Shown: positions 50,080 to 58,803, numbered from the stretch's first letter. The stretch: DNA of 64,000 nucleotides from Ammoniphilus sp. YIM 78166 (GCF_004522215.1 NZ_SDLR01000009.1:62279-126278), one strand, 5' to 3'. Numbers and translations are program-made. Notes: a model not told the origin generated them from the letters alone.

Positions 50080-50250
50080 ATGTCCTGGTTTAAAAAGCTA
50101 TTTAGCAATGTCTGTCCTGAATGTGAAGCCCCGTTAACTTGTGATGAAAATGGTGTATGCTGTACAAAGATGTGTCCACATGGTCACTACAAAGAAGAAA
50201 CCTACTGTAGTCTTGGGGTTTCCATCGTTTATGATAAATATGATATGTAA
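50080..50250 (+). CDS. Small Cys-rich protein, 56 residues
   Basis: Plus-strand gene with TGGAGG eight bases before the ATG. The product begins MSWFKKLFSNVCPECEA and has LTCDENGVCCTKMCPHGHY and TYCSLGVS. Seven Cys and two His suggest a zinc ribbon or iron-sulfur site. It is the only plus-strand gene within the sulfur island and ends in a terminator shared with the facing gene. No family is recognised with certainty. Confidence 0.65.
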   Translation: MSWFKKLFSNVCPECEAPLTCDENGVCCTKMCPHGHYKEETYCSLGVSIVYDKYDM

Positions 50251-50290
50251 AAATCAGCGAACTCCAATAAAAAGGAGTTCGTTGATTTTT
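50251..50290. terminator. Bidirectional terminator between converging genes
   Basis: AAATCAGCGAACTCC pairs with GGAGTTCGTTGATTT with one mismatch. It has A and T tracts on both sides. Confidence 0.85.
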
Positions 50291-51438
50291 TATTTATCAT
50301 GAACAGCACAACGGTTAGGACCAATCTCCATTTCTCGTTGTTCTTCTTCATCGGGTTGTATTTTCCCCATATTGGTTTGGCGGATTTCCTGATACGCATT
50401 AGGTTGCGGTGGTAAATTCTCAGAAACGGTCTTCCTGAATTCATTTTCATCATGAATGTTTAACCCTGGATTGTTTTGATAAAGGTCACCTAATCTTCCA
50501 GAGACTAATCCACCGGCTCCCAATTCAGTCATTTTACCGAAATGGGCAGGCAAAACGATCAAGTCTTCAGATAGCCCCTTATAACATTGATACAGGGTTT
50601 CTCTCAAATCACCGACCCAATCTTCTGCTTTTCCGGCTAAATCCGGACGACCGATGGATTCCACAAATAAGATATCACCGGAAAGCAAAAATTGATCATC
50701 AACAATAAACGATGTACTTCCAATGGTGTGCCCGGGAGAATAAATCGGTTTAATGGTAATGTTTCCAACCGCAATATTATTCCCTTCTTCAAGAGCTTGA
50801 TATTCAAATGTCACCTCACCCGCATCTTTTGGAGGTAACCAATAGGTTGCACCCACTTTTTCTGCTAATTGTCTTCCGCCAGAAATATGGTCTGCATGAA
50901 GATGGGTATCCAAAGTGTGTTTGATTTGCAAATTATTTTCCTTGGCAAAATTCTCATATTGATCCGTCATTCTGAGGGTGTCAATCACAGCGGCTTCCCC
51001 GTTGGAAACAACCATATAGGAAAGACATCCTTTTCCAATGCGGACAAATTGATATAGAGATCCGCCTGATTTTAAACCCTCCACTTTCACGGGTTCCAGA
51101 TATTCACTCCATGCCTTCATTCCACCAACAAGGTAATGAATGTTGTCTCGACCTGATTCCACGATTTGCTCCCCGATAAACACCGAAGAACCTTCTTTGG
51201 CACAAACCACCAAGATTTTCTTTCCGTTTGGAATTTTATCAAGCGCTGGGTCAACCCCATCCAGTAGATCAAAGTACGGAATGTTGATGATATCAATGCT
51301 CTCTCCCTCAATCCGCCAATCACTGAACTGAGTTTGTTCACGAACATCCAGAATAAAAAGTTCTTCTTTATTGAGCACCATCTTGGTTACTTCAGCTGCC
51401 GTCATGGGTTTTAACTGGGTTGCTACAGCTGTTGCCAT
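50290..51438 (-). CDS. Rhodanese / metallo-beta-lactamase fusion, copy 2
   Basis: A 382-residue paralogue of 46374-47525 with the same order. The rhodanese has Cys in ILVVCAKEGSS, followed by the metallo domain with DTHLHADHISGG, YSPGHTIGS, SGDILFVESIGRPD and LPAHFGK. Both copies end in the conserved tail EEQREMEIGPNRCAVHD, which adds a Cys. First gene of the second sulfur module after the spacer. Confidence 0.88.
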   Translation of the reverse strand: MATAVATQLKPMTAAEVTKMVLNKEELFILDVREQTQFSDWRIEGESIDIINIPYFDLLDGVDPALDKIPNGKKILVVCAKEGSSVFIGEQIVESGRDNIHYLVGGMKAWSEYLEPVKVEGLKSGGSLYQFVRIGKGCLSYMVVSNGEAAVIDTLRMTDQYENFAKENNLQIKHTLDTHLHADHISGGRQLAEKVGATYWLPPKDAGEVTFEYQALEEGNNIAVGNITIKPIYSPGHTIGSTSFIVDDQFLLSGDILFVESIGRPDLAGKAEDWVGDLRETLYQCYKGLSEDLIVLPAHFGKMTELGAGGLVSGRLGDLYQNNPGLNIHDENEFRKTVSENLPPQPNAYQEIRQTNMGKIQPDEEEQREMEIGPNRCAVHDK

Positions 51439-51522
51439 TTAAATCCCCCTTCTTCCGTTCTTTGCCAACTACGTCGGAATAGTCATCTTGCTGGCAAAGG
51501 GTTGTTGTCCTGTGGGACTTTT

Positions 51523-51750
51523 TTATTGCTTCTTGATCCAAAACTTAAATGTCCCATTTTCTTCTGTATCCTTGACTAATTCATGACCGGTTGATTTCGC
51601 CCAAGCTGTTAGGTCATTTTTTGCCCCTTTATCGGTTGCATGCACTTCAAGTACATCACCAGTCTGTAATTCTTCGATAGCTTTTTTGGTCTTTACAATA
51701 GGCATAGGACAAGCAAGTCCAGAGGCGTCTACAACTCTTACACTTTCCAT
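51523..51750 (-). CDS. tusA: TusA-family sulfur carrier, copy 3
   Basis: A 75-residue TusA protein (SGLACPMPIVKTKKAIEELQ). It differs from the two tandem copies of the first module at about a quarter of positions. It lies between the metallo-beta-lactamase fusion and the DsrE gene, the same order as in module 1 except that only one copy is present. Confidence 0.92.
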   Translation of the reverse strand: MESVRVVDASGLACPMPIVKTKKAIEELQTGDVLEVHATDKGAKNDLTAWAKSTGHELVKDTEENGTFKFWIKKQ

Positions 51751-51763
51751 TTCTATCCCCCCT

Positions 51764-52159
51764 TTAAAAGGTTAAAGTAGCATTCGCATCTTTGGCGAAG
51801 TCCAAAAAGGTAACCGCTCCACCAACATCTATACCCTCGATGAAATCCTCTTTCTTTAAGTTCATGACATCCATGGTCATTTGACAGGCAATAATTTTGA
51901 CATTCATTTCTTGTGCCATTCCAACTAATTCAGGAATGGCAGGAACATTGGCTGCCTTAAATCCTTCCGCATAATGTTCTTTACCAGCAGGCATGGGCAA
52001 TTGTTGATAAGCTTGTTTATGAATTAAATTCAAGCCTTCAAACGTAAAAAAAATGGCTACTTCCGCATCGGTAGCTGCCGCTGCTGTAGCAATATTAAAG
52101 ACCTTATAAGCATCAAATAAACCGCCATTGCTGGCGATAATCGCCAATTTTGTTGCCAT
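51764..52159 (-). CDS. DsrE-family sulfur carrier, copy 2
   Basis: A 131-residue paralogue of 47535-47930 (ASNGGLFDAYKVFNIAT, Cys in KIIACQMTMDVMNLK). The start is MATKLAI. Confidence 0.88.
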   Translation of the reverse strand: MATKLAIIASNGGLFDAYKVFNIATAAAATDAEVAIFFTFEGLNLIHKQAYQQLPMPAGKEHYAEGFKAANVPAIPELVGMAQEMNVKIIACQMTMDVMNLKKEDFIEGIDVGGAVTFLDFAKDANATLTF

Positions 52160-52178
52160 TCTAACCCCTCCACTCTAA

Positions 52179-52760
52179 TTAATCCTTTTCAACAGCACCG
52201 GTCCATCCGGACATCCCTGGTAGCACATTTTTCACCTTCGTAAATCCTTTTTCGGCAAGCATCTGGGAAGCCATATCGCTGCGATTCCCTGTACGGCATA
52301 CGACATGAATCTCATCATCCGGATTTAATTCATTTAATCGCTCTTCCAGCTGTCCCAATGGAATCGATTTAGCTCCAGGAATCCTGCTAAAAGCGTGTTC
52401 GGCTGGTTCACGAACATCTAATACCGTAATTGTTTCATTGGCTTCCAATTTCTTTTGTAGTTCCTCATTCGTGATCGTGTGAGGGTACTTGGTTTCTTCT
52501 TTTATTTCATTGGGATCGGCTTTACGGAGATAATGCTTGAGTGTGTCGCCTTCCTCCACTGTTCCCAAATATTGGTGCCCTGTATTCTTAGCCCAGCTCG
52601 AAATATCGGCTGTAGAACCTTTATCTGTCGCCAGTATTTCAATAACATGCCCCGCTTCAATTTCTTCTATCGCCTTTTTGGTTTTTACAATTGGCATAGG
52701 ACAGGCAAGACCTTTAGCGTCCAAAGTTTTGTTAGCTTTGATGGCTGCTTGCGTAGTCAT
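52179..52760 (-). CDS. TusA-rhodanese fusion, copy 2
   Basis: About 193 residues, a paralogue of 47948-48523: TusA part KGLACPMPIVKTKKAIEEIE, and a rhodanese with Cys in VVCRTGNRSDMASQML and GMSGWTGAVEKD. The ATG at 52760 follows GGAGGTG. First gene of the second module, with no CstR box recognisable upstream. Confidence 0.92.
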   Translation of the reverse strand: MTTQAAIKANKTLDAKGLACPMPIVKTKKAIEEIEAGHVIEILATDKGSTADISSWAKNTGHQYLGTVEEGDTLKHYLRKADPNEIKEETKYPHTITNEELQKKLEANETITVLDVREPAEHAFSRIPGAKSIPLGQLEERLNELNPDDEIHVVCRTGNRSDMASQMLAEKGFTKVKNVLPGMSGWTGAVEKD

Positions 52761-53040
52761 AAATAATATCACCTCCATTTTTAGTTTGGACTAAAGACTA
52801 AAACAAAATTTTTATTCAATTAACCAAATGATGTAAATTACTATAAAAGTCGAATAGGTTTTAAACTCATTGAAGTAAGTGCTGAATTTTTATCCGTTAT
52901 TAAAAATACAAGTTATGGTTGATAACCGCCTAATACTTGGGTAATAAAAACTATAGATCCCAATTAGATAAGTTGCCAGTCGTAAAAACCGTTCTGCTGA
53001 ATTAGGAACAGTTAGCTTTGAGTTATTCAATCTCGAATAG
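52761..53040. other. Intergenic region between the sulfur and hydrogenase operons
   Basis: AT-rich, without a convincing frame. It probably holds the promoter for the second sulfur module. I see no ATACC-type operator in it. Confidence 0.5.
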
Positions 53041-53066
53041 AAAAAGACCTTTAAGTTCAAAGGTCT
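53041..53066 (-). terminator. Terminator of the hydrogenase operon
   Basis: AGACCTTT pairs with AAAGGTCT around a six-base loop. TTTTTC follows on the minus strand, 12 bases past the last stop. Confidence 0.8.
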
Positions 53067-53077
53067 GATGTAAATCC

Positions 53078-53551
53078 CTAAATAAATGGCGTTTCAAAGT
53101 ATTTCTTCACTTGATTAGATACAATGAGGCGAACTTCATGTAACAAACATTCGAACCTGAGTTTCATAGCTTCACTTAATCCGAAATAAAAATCTATGTT
53201 AAATGGCTCGATCCCGACTAATACCCCCTTCTTTTGAAGGTCTAACGTATGTAATAGATATAGAAAGTGCAAATGGTGTAAGGATAGACCCGGTTTATTT
53301 GGCGCCATCTCGGAGAGAGATAGAACAGAGACTTCCCCCGGTTGCAATCCCGTCAAGACAGCATCAATGATGATCACGAACTTTCTGTTCTCAATTGCAT
53401 CAAGGCAATAGTCTAAATCTGTCTCACCTACAAGATACTCCACTCGAGAGTCGATTGGATCTTCCGCCATCAAAGCTTCCACTATGTCGACTCCTACCCC
53501 GTCATCCATCATTAACCGGTTTCCCAGCCCTAGAACAAGAATAGGTTTCAT
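53078..53551 (-). CDS. Hydrogenase maturation protease
   Basis: About 157 residues of the HyaD/HybD/HycI family, which clip the C-terminal extension of the large subunit after nickel insertion. The motifs are VLGLGNRLMMDDGVGVDIVE with its Asp near the start, DAVLTGLQPGEV and HHLHFLYLL, where a His ligates nickel. The ATG at 53551 overlaps the large-subunit stop (ATGA). Last gene of the operon. Confidence 0.88.
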   Translation of the reverse strand: MKPILVLGLGNRLMMDDGVGVDIVEALMAEDPIDSRVEYLVGETDLDYCLDAIENRKFVIIIDAVLTGLQPGEVSVLSLSEMAPNKPGLSLHHLHFLYLLHTLDLQKKGVLVGIEPFNIDFYFGLSEAMKLRFECLLHEVRLIVSNQVKKYFETPFI

Positions 53552-54957
53552 CCAAACACCTGAACAGTGACAGGATCCTGCCCAGGAGAATAGACATGAG
53601 TTGCGCAGGACATGCACGGATCAAATGACCGAAGGATTCTGCCGATCTCCACGGGTTGATCCAGATCTTGGATCGTTGTTCCGATCAGGGCCTGCTCTGC
53701 GGTTCCATGGATTCCTTGAGTATCCTTTGGGGAAAAGTCCCAGGTAGATGGGGTAATAATCTGGTAATAGGAAAGAAGCTGGTCTTCAATTTTTAACCAA
53801 TGTCCTAATGCGCCTCTCGTCGTATCGACCAATCCTGCTCCTGCTGCCCGTTGGGGCAGCTTCCATTCTTTTTGAAGGGAGATTCCAGGATGAATGCGGC
53901 TTAATAACTGCTGTAAAACATCAGCGACTTTTTTCAATTCCAACACTCTAGCAATGCTTCGGTCCATGGTAGAGATCCCACGTTGATACTCCCCACATAG
54001 CCACAATCTTGCCAGAGGACCGACTTCAAAAGGCAATCCATCGTAACGCGGAGCTTTTACCCACGTGTAAGCCTTGGGTTTATCCATATGGGGATCCGGC
54101 ATTTCTTCGAATGGTTTATACACGTTCTTTCCATCGTACCAGGAATAATCGATATGTTCCGTGATGTTCTCCTTCTTAAATGGCCGAATGGCACCCTCTT
54201 GATAGACTAGAGGATCGACATATAAGGTGCCTAAATCTTGATAGCGATCGAAGAGGCCAAAGCTCATAAGGTTTCCAGGGCCTTTTCCCATCTGATAATA
54301 ATCGTCGTAATACTTCGCAATGACATAGACATCCGGTATCGCCTTCGTTTCGATAAAAAGGGATAGTTTCTGGAGGATGGATCTCATCTGGATTATTTGA
54401 TCGGTCGACGGAGGGGTAGCTACACCCCCAATGAAAATACCATGATTATGCGGGGCCTTGCCTCCCATCACGGCCAGCATTTGATGGGCTAAGCGGCTCA
54501 TCTGCAAGGCCTCAAAGTAATGCTCCACCAATTCATCATTGACAGCCTTAGGCAGGCGGAAATCCGTATAATCGGTTTGGTAGATCCGACTGACTTCCGG
54601 AAGCTTTGCATAATCGGGAAGCGTATATTGATAGAAATGCCGCAGATGATTTTGCAAAAATTCACAGCCATGGATAATGTCGCGCAGGTATCGCCCTTTT
54701 TCGGTCACCTCCACTTGCATGGCCTCCTCTAGGGCCATAGTTGAGCCGACAGAATGAGCCGTAGAGCAAATCCCGCAGATTCTTTGCGTTAAATAAATTG
54801 CATCAAAGGGATTTCTGCCTACCATCATTTGTTCAAATCCGCGAAATAGGTTTCCTTTCGTTTTCGCACTTACGATGACATGGTTTTCGACGAAAACATC
54901 AATCTCCATAAATCCGCTAATTCTCGTCAGCGGATTTATGACAATTCTTTTTTTCAT
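53548..54957 (-). CDS. NiFe hydrogenase large subunit
   Basis: A 469-residue catalytic subunit. The Ni-binding motifs are RICGICSTAHS near residue 60 and DPCMSCATH near the C-terminus. They are followed by a 15-residue extension (VYSPGQDPVTVQVFG) for proteolysis, so maturation by the downstream protease is expected. It is short for a group 1 enzyme. Combined with a signal-less small subunit, this suggests a cytosolic uptake-type enzyme (group 2- or 1h-like), which I cannot classify exactly. Confidence 0.92.
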   Translation of the reverse strand: MKKRIVINPLTRISGFMEIDVFVENHVIVSAKTKGNLFRGFEQMMVGRNPFDAIYLTQRICGICSTAHSVGSTMALEEAMQVEVTEKGRYLRDIIHGCEFLQNHLRHFYQYTLPDYAKLPEVSRIYQTDYTDFRLPKAVNDELVEHYFEALQMSRLAHQMLAVMGGKAPHNHGIFIGGVATPPSTDQIIQMRSILQKLSLFIETKAIPDVYVIAKYYDDYYQMGKGPGNLMSFGLFDRYQDLGTLYVDPLVYQEGAIRPFKKENITEHIDYSWYDGKNVYKPFEEMPDPHMDKPKAYTWVKAPRYDGLPFEVGPLARLWLCGEYQRGISTMDRSIARVLELKKVADVLQQLLSRIHPGISLQKEWKLPQRAAGAGLVDTTRGALGHWLKIEDQLLSYYQIITPSTWDFSPKDTQGIHGTAEQALIGTTIQDLDQPVEIGRILRSFDPCMSCATHVYSPGQDPVTVQVFG

Positions 54958-54960
54958 GTT

Positions 54961-55851
54961 CTACTCCCTTGTAATGTCATAGGAAATAAATGGGCTCATC
55001 TGATCCGGAAAGCCAAACTGAGAGCAACCGATACAGGTGCTTACCCCGATGGGCCAATTGGTATGGCCGTTCCATTGTCTGGTCGGGCAGTCGACTCTAG
55101 TTACCGGCCCGCGGCAACCCAGCTTAAACAAGCATGTCGGCTCTTCCAAAGTCTTGGCAAAGATGCCTTTGTTAAAGAAATGAAGGCGCGGGCAGCGATC
55201 GTGAATGGTCGTACCGTAAAACATGAGCGGCCGATCCATCGCATCCAGCGGCGGCTCTCCATACATCAAGACATGGGCAAGCGTCCCTAAGAACCAATCG
55301 GGATGACAAGGACAACCCGGGAGCTTGATCATTGGCCGTTTTACGACCTCAGAAAGCCCTACGCATTGAGCAGGATTCGGCTTTGCCGCCGAAGGGCCTC
55401 CGTCTACTGCGCAAGCCCCCACCGCGATCACATGGGCTGCCTTTTCCCCGAATATTCGGGCCGCCTCTAAAGCGGTTAAGGGCTTCCCTTTCCATCTTCC
55501 AATGATATTGTAGAGACCATTGTTCTTAAGAGACACTGCCCCCTCAACCGCAAGAATAAATTCATCATCTAAAAGGCTCATCAGTTTCTCGGTCGCTTCT
55601 TCTCCTTCGGCAGCCATGAGGCTATTGCTGTAAACCATGTCGACCATTTCTGTAATAGCATACTCAAAATCGGGGTTAAAGCCGTTCAGCAAAGAAATGA
55701 TGTTTCCGGAACAGCCCGTCAATTCCAGCCACACTAATTTTTTTCGCTTGAGCTGGCCTTCCTGAATCCGCTCTCTAACTTGGTCCCTCAGACGCTGGGC
55801 AACGGCATCACTACTGACGGATTCAGGGGGAAGGATATAATCCGACTTCAT
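54961..55851 (-). CDS. NiFe hydrogenase small subunit
   Basis: About 296 residues with no twin-arginine signal. Proximal cluster ligands are in TGCSGN, GACAVDGG and PGCPCHPDW. The distal and medial clusters have HDRCPRLHFF, CLFKLGCRGP and VSTCIGCSQFGFP. The first Cys of the usual ECxGC is Leu (WLELTGCSGN), so the proximal cluster has one unusual ligand. The ATG at 55851 overlaps the stop of the upstream gene (ATGA). It passes electrons to an acceptor that is not obvious in the operon. Confidence 0.92.
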   Translation of the reverse strand: MKSDYILPPESVSSDAVAQRLRDQVRERIQEGQLKRKKLVWLELTGCSGNIISLLNGFNPDFEYAITEMVDMVYSNSLMAAEGEEATEKLMSLLDDEFILAVEGAVSLKNNGLYNIIGRWKGKPLTALEAARIFGEKAAHVIAVGACAVDGGPSAAKPNPAQCVGLSEVVKRPMIKLPGCPCHPDWFLGTLAHVLMYGEPPLDAMDRPLMFYGTTIHDRCPRLHFFNKGIFAKTLEEPTCLFKLGCRGPVTRVDCPTRQWNGHTNWPIGVSTCIGCSQFGFPDQMSPFISYDITRE

Positions 55852-56348
55852 CCAACCAACCTCCCTACAGGCTTTAAGGTTTGTAAGATCCACTGCTGTC
55901 CGGCATGGCAAGAGGAGAATTCGTTAGTCAGATCCTTGCCCGCGGGAAGCCCAAAATGAGAGGCTGCGGACCATGCTTTATTGTTCGTCACATCATAGAC
56001 AATCCCATTGACGGCCACATAGGCAGGCTTACCGTTTCTTCCCGTATAAGCGGCTAGCTGCTCTCTAGTGATGCCAGGTAGGCTTTGCGTTGCTACGGAA
56101 CCCTCGGCCATCGGAGCGGCGTGCTGGGTCGGTTGGGGCAAGGTGGGCGTGACGGGCTGGGTTTGGGATGGGACATCCTGGTCTGACAAGCTGACCAAGA
56201 AATGTAGAAGAGAGATCTTATTCCATAATTGGTTCAAGGTTAAATTTTTAGTATGGATATCGGTCGTGGAATAAAGCAGCCGGATGAGATATTGGATTTC
56301 CCCGAAGGTAATCTGCATCTGTCTTTGAACAACCTCTTTATTTCGCAT
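55848..56348 (-). CDS. Protein with C-terminal cytochrome b5-like domain in the hydrogenase operon
   Basis: About 166 residues. An N-terminal helix (QRQMQITFGEIQYLIRLLY) leads to a Pro/Gln-rich linker, then a cytochrome b5-like heme/steroid-binding domain (LPGITREQLAAYTGRNGKPA, YVAVNGIVYDVTNNKAW, SHFGLPAGKDLT). HFGLPAG and SSCHAGQQW provide candidate heme ligands. It is directly coupled to the small-subunit gene, so it may carry electrons from the enzyme. The start at 56348 follows GGAGAAG. Confidence 0.8.
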   Translation of the reverse strand: MRNKEVVQRQMQITFGEIQYLIRLLYSTTDIHTKNLTLNQLWNKISLLHFLVSLSDQDVPSQTQPVTPTLPQPTQHAAPMAEGSVATQSLPGITREQLAAYTGRNGKPAYVAVNGIVYDVTNNKAWSAASHFGLPAGKDLTNEFSSCHAGQQWILQTLKPVGRLVG

Positions 56349-56414
56349 TCTCACTTCTCCTCTGCTGATTTTATCCATGGGCTATCTTATTCTGATAGAG
56401 AAGGTGAGGTGTGA

Positions 56415-56675
56415 TCATTTAAATCGTTTTACAGTAATGGGCAGCGGACCAGCGTTGGCCACGTCTTGCATTTGCCGTTGAATCTCCCCCAACGATTGTT
56501 GCAGTTCCTGCGCTTTTTGGATGGCTGTGGAGAAGGCAGGACCTCCATCAAGAGCCCCCATTTTTTCTAGATAGTGCTTCCACTGGTCAGTCGACACCTC
56601 CACATGTTCAACCAGCTTTTGAAGCTGAGCCATGGCTAGTCGAACTTCGAACAAAGACGGCTGGGACTTACACAT
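56415..56675 (-). CDS. Unknown 86-residue protein of the hydrogenase operon
   Basis: A helical protein beginning MCKSQPSLFEVRLAMAQLQ, with KHYLEKMGALDGGPAFSTA and QKAQELQQSLGEIQRQMQDV. It is coiled-coil-like with a single Cys at position 2. AAAGGAGG lies ahead of the ATG. No family is recognised. The position between hypE and the cytochrome b5-like gene suggests an accessory or scaffold. Confidence 0.7.
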   Translation of the reverse strand: MCKSQPSLFEVRLAMAQLQKLVEHVEVSTDQWKHYLEKMGALDGGPAFSTAIQKAQELQQSLGEIQRQMQDVANAGPLPITVKRFK

Positions 56676-56694
56676 GATCAGTCCTCCTTTACGA

Positions 56695-57693
56695 TTAGCA
56701 AATTCGGGGCAATGGGGCACCAGAAAGCATTTCTAATCTTCTCGTTCCTCCATAAGGGGTTTTGAGCCACACCTTCCCGTCTCCTTCCTTTACTCTGCCG
56801 ATTTCTGCTGCTAAAGGTTGATGATAGGTCTCCTTCATCCAGCCTATGACTTCATCAGCTTCTTCTTCCCCAACGAATAGAACAACCTTTCCTTCATTAG
56901 CCAAATAGAGAGGATCAAGCCCTAGAATTTCTACTGCACCACGGACTTGTGAGGGAATCGGGAGATGCTCTTCTCGAATCTCCATATCCATAGATGCTTT
57001 CCAAGCAATTTCCTGAAGGGTCGTTGCCAGCCCTCCCCGTGTCGGATCACGCATAAATCGTATGGTTTGAAATCGTTCGAGCAAGGAAAGGATCATATGA
57101 TTGAGCGGGGCGCAGTCACTAAGGATTGGAATGGAATATTCTAGGCCTGCTCTGGCACTTAATACTGCGATGGCATGCTCCCCAATGCCTCCATTGATCA
57201 AAATTCGGTCTCCAGGTTGAATCTTTCCATAACCTAATCGGCCAGGAAGGGCATTAACCCCAATACCCGTGGTATTAATATACATGCCGTCCCCTTTACC
57301 TCTTTCTACTACTTTCGTATCCCCTGCTACCAATCTTACCCCCGCCTGAAGGGAAGTATGTGCCATGGAATGAACGATCCTTTTCAGGATGTCGATCTTC
57401 AGGCCTTCCTCCAAAATAAATCCTACCGTCAAATACTGAGGGATGGCTCCGCTTACTGCGAGATCATTCACCGTTCCTGAAATCGCTAGCTTTCCGATGT
57501 CTCCACCTGGGAAATCCAATGGAGAGATCACATAGCTATCTGTACTTATCATGATGTTTCCAGAGGGTAAGGTAAGAGCCGCTGCATCCCCCTCCTCACT
57601 CAAGATGTTCTCTTGAAAAGCCGTATGGAACACCCGTTTGATCAGCTCGTGAGTCAGCTTCCCGCCATCCCCATGGGACAATTGAATTTCCAC
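56695..57693 (-). CDS. hypE: Hydrogenase maturation factor HypE
   Basis: A 332-residue PurM-fold protein that dehydrates the carbamoyl group on its own C-terminal Cys to thiocyanate, source of the cyanide ligands. The Cys is the last residue, in GAPLPRIC. ATP-site blocks are GGKLTHELI, GDAAALTLP and MRDPTRGGLATTLQEI. Confidence 0.94.
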   Translation of the reverse strand: MEIQLSHGDGGKLTHELIKRVFHTAFQENILSEEGDAAALTLPSGNIMISTDSYVISPLDFPGGDIGKLAISGTVNDLAVSGAIPQYLTVGFILEEGLKIDILKRIVHSMAHTSLQAGVRLVAGDTKVVERGKGDGMYINTTGIGVNALPGRLGYGKIQPGDRILINGGIGEHAIAVLSARAGLEYSIPILSDCAPLNHMILSLLERFQTIRFMRDPTRGGLATTLQEIAWKASMDMEIREEHLPIPSQVRGAVEILGLDPLYLANEGKVVLFVGEEEADEVIGWMKETYHQPLAAEIGRVKEGDGKVWLKTPYGGTRRLEMLSGAPLPRIC

Positions 57694-57696
57694 CGT

Positions 57697-58803
57697 TTAC
57701 GCCCTCCCTTCCCGTTCAAACAAATAATAGGTTGAACAAGTCCCTTCCGATGAAACCATACAGGGTCCCAGAGGCTTCTCAGGCGTGCACGCTTTGGCAA
57801 AAAGGAGACAATCCAAAGGCGACTCCTTCCCCTTGATCACCTCTCCGCAGCGACACCCCTGTATTACTCGACTCTTTGATTCTTCCAAAGAATAGCGGCA
57901 TTTCGCATCGAATGCAGCATAAGCAGGCGCCAACTCTAACCCACTTTCAGGAAGTACGCCAAACCCGCGCCACCTTACATCCTCTGTTGTAAAAACCTGT
58001 GCAAGCACTCGCTGGGCCCTGAGGTTTCCTTCCTCCTTAACCATGCGCGGATAATGATTAACGACTTGCCTTCGCGACTTGCCCATCTCCTGCACCAACA
58101 AATAGATGGAAGCTAGTAAATCAAGAGGTTCAAACCCTCCGATGACAGCGGGATGATCGTGCTTCTCTAAAAAGCTCCACCCTTTTCGCCCGATAATCAC
58201 GGAAACATGTCCTGGGAGAAGAAAACCGTCGATTTGATGCCCGTCTTGGATCAGTGCTTCCAGTGCTGGCGGGGTGCATTTATGAGCCGAGTACACAGAA
58301 AAGTTTTTTACTTTTTCTTTGGAGGCTTGCATAACGACAAGAGCTGTAGCCGGCGCCGTCGTCTCAAACCCGACAGACAAAAAGACGACTTCCTTGCTTG
58401 GATAGTCTTTGGCTAGTTGAACCGCTTGTGCCGCGCTATGGACCATCCTTACATCCGCCCCTTTCGCTCTCTCGGCATAGAGAGACGAATGGGTTCCAGG
58501 AACTTTCATCATATCGCCGTAAGTAGCGACGATGGTCTCTTGCTTCTTCCCCATTGAAATCATGCCATCTAAATCGGTTTGATCGGTCACACAGACAGGA
58601 CATCCCGGCCCGCTTGTCAGCTCCACAAAATCAGAGAGGACTTGCCTCACCCCTGACTTGGAAAACGATACGGTATGGGTCCCGCAGACCTCCATAATTC
58701 GGATTTTTCTTCCCATAGATTCACACGCATGTTCCAAAACCGGAATGGCTTTTTCAAGAAGACCTGTAAAAAGGCTTGGATCCCGATATCGCTCCACATT
58801 CAT
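57697..58803 (-). CDS. hypD: Hydrogenase maturation factor HypD
   Basis: About 368 residues. The conserved CGTHT and SGPGCPVCVT motifs bind Fe during ligand assembly. A C-terminal [4Fe-4S] cluster has Cys in CRYSLEES, GCRCGEV and DCLLFAKAC. The ATG at 58803 overlaps the hypC stop as ATGA. Confidence 0.94.
   Translation of the reverse strand: MNVERYRDPSLFTGLLEKAIPVLEHACESMGRKIRIMEVCGTHTVSFSKSGVRQVLSDFVELTSGPGCPVCVTDQTDLDGMISMGKKQETIVATYGDMMKVPGTHSSLYAERAKGADVRMVHSAAQAVQLAKDYPSKEVVFLSVGFETTAPATALVVMQASKEKVKNFSVYSAHKCTPPALEALIQDGHQIDGFLLPGHVSVIIGRKGWSFLEKHDHPAVIGGFEPLDLLASIYLLVQEMGKSRRQVVNHYPRMVKEEGNLRAQRVLAQVFTTEDVRWRGFGVLPESGLELAPAYAAFDAKCRYSLEESKSRVIQGCRCGEVIKGKESPLDCLLFAKACTPEKPLGPCMVSSEGTCSTYYLFEREGRA

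Noticed and set aside
55848..56378. Start of the cytochrome b5-domain gene at 56378
   Set aside because: The ATG at 56348 has GGAGAAG at proper spacing. The longer start has none.
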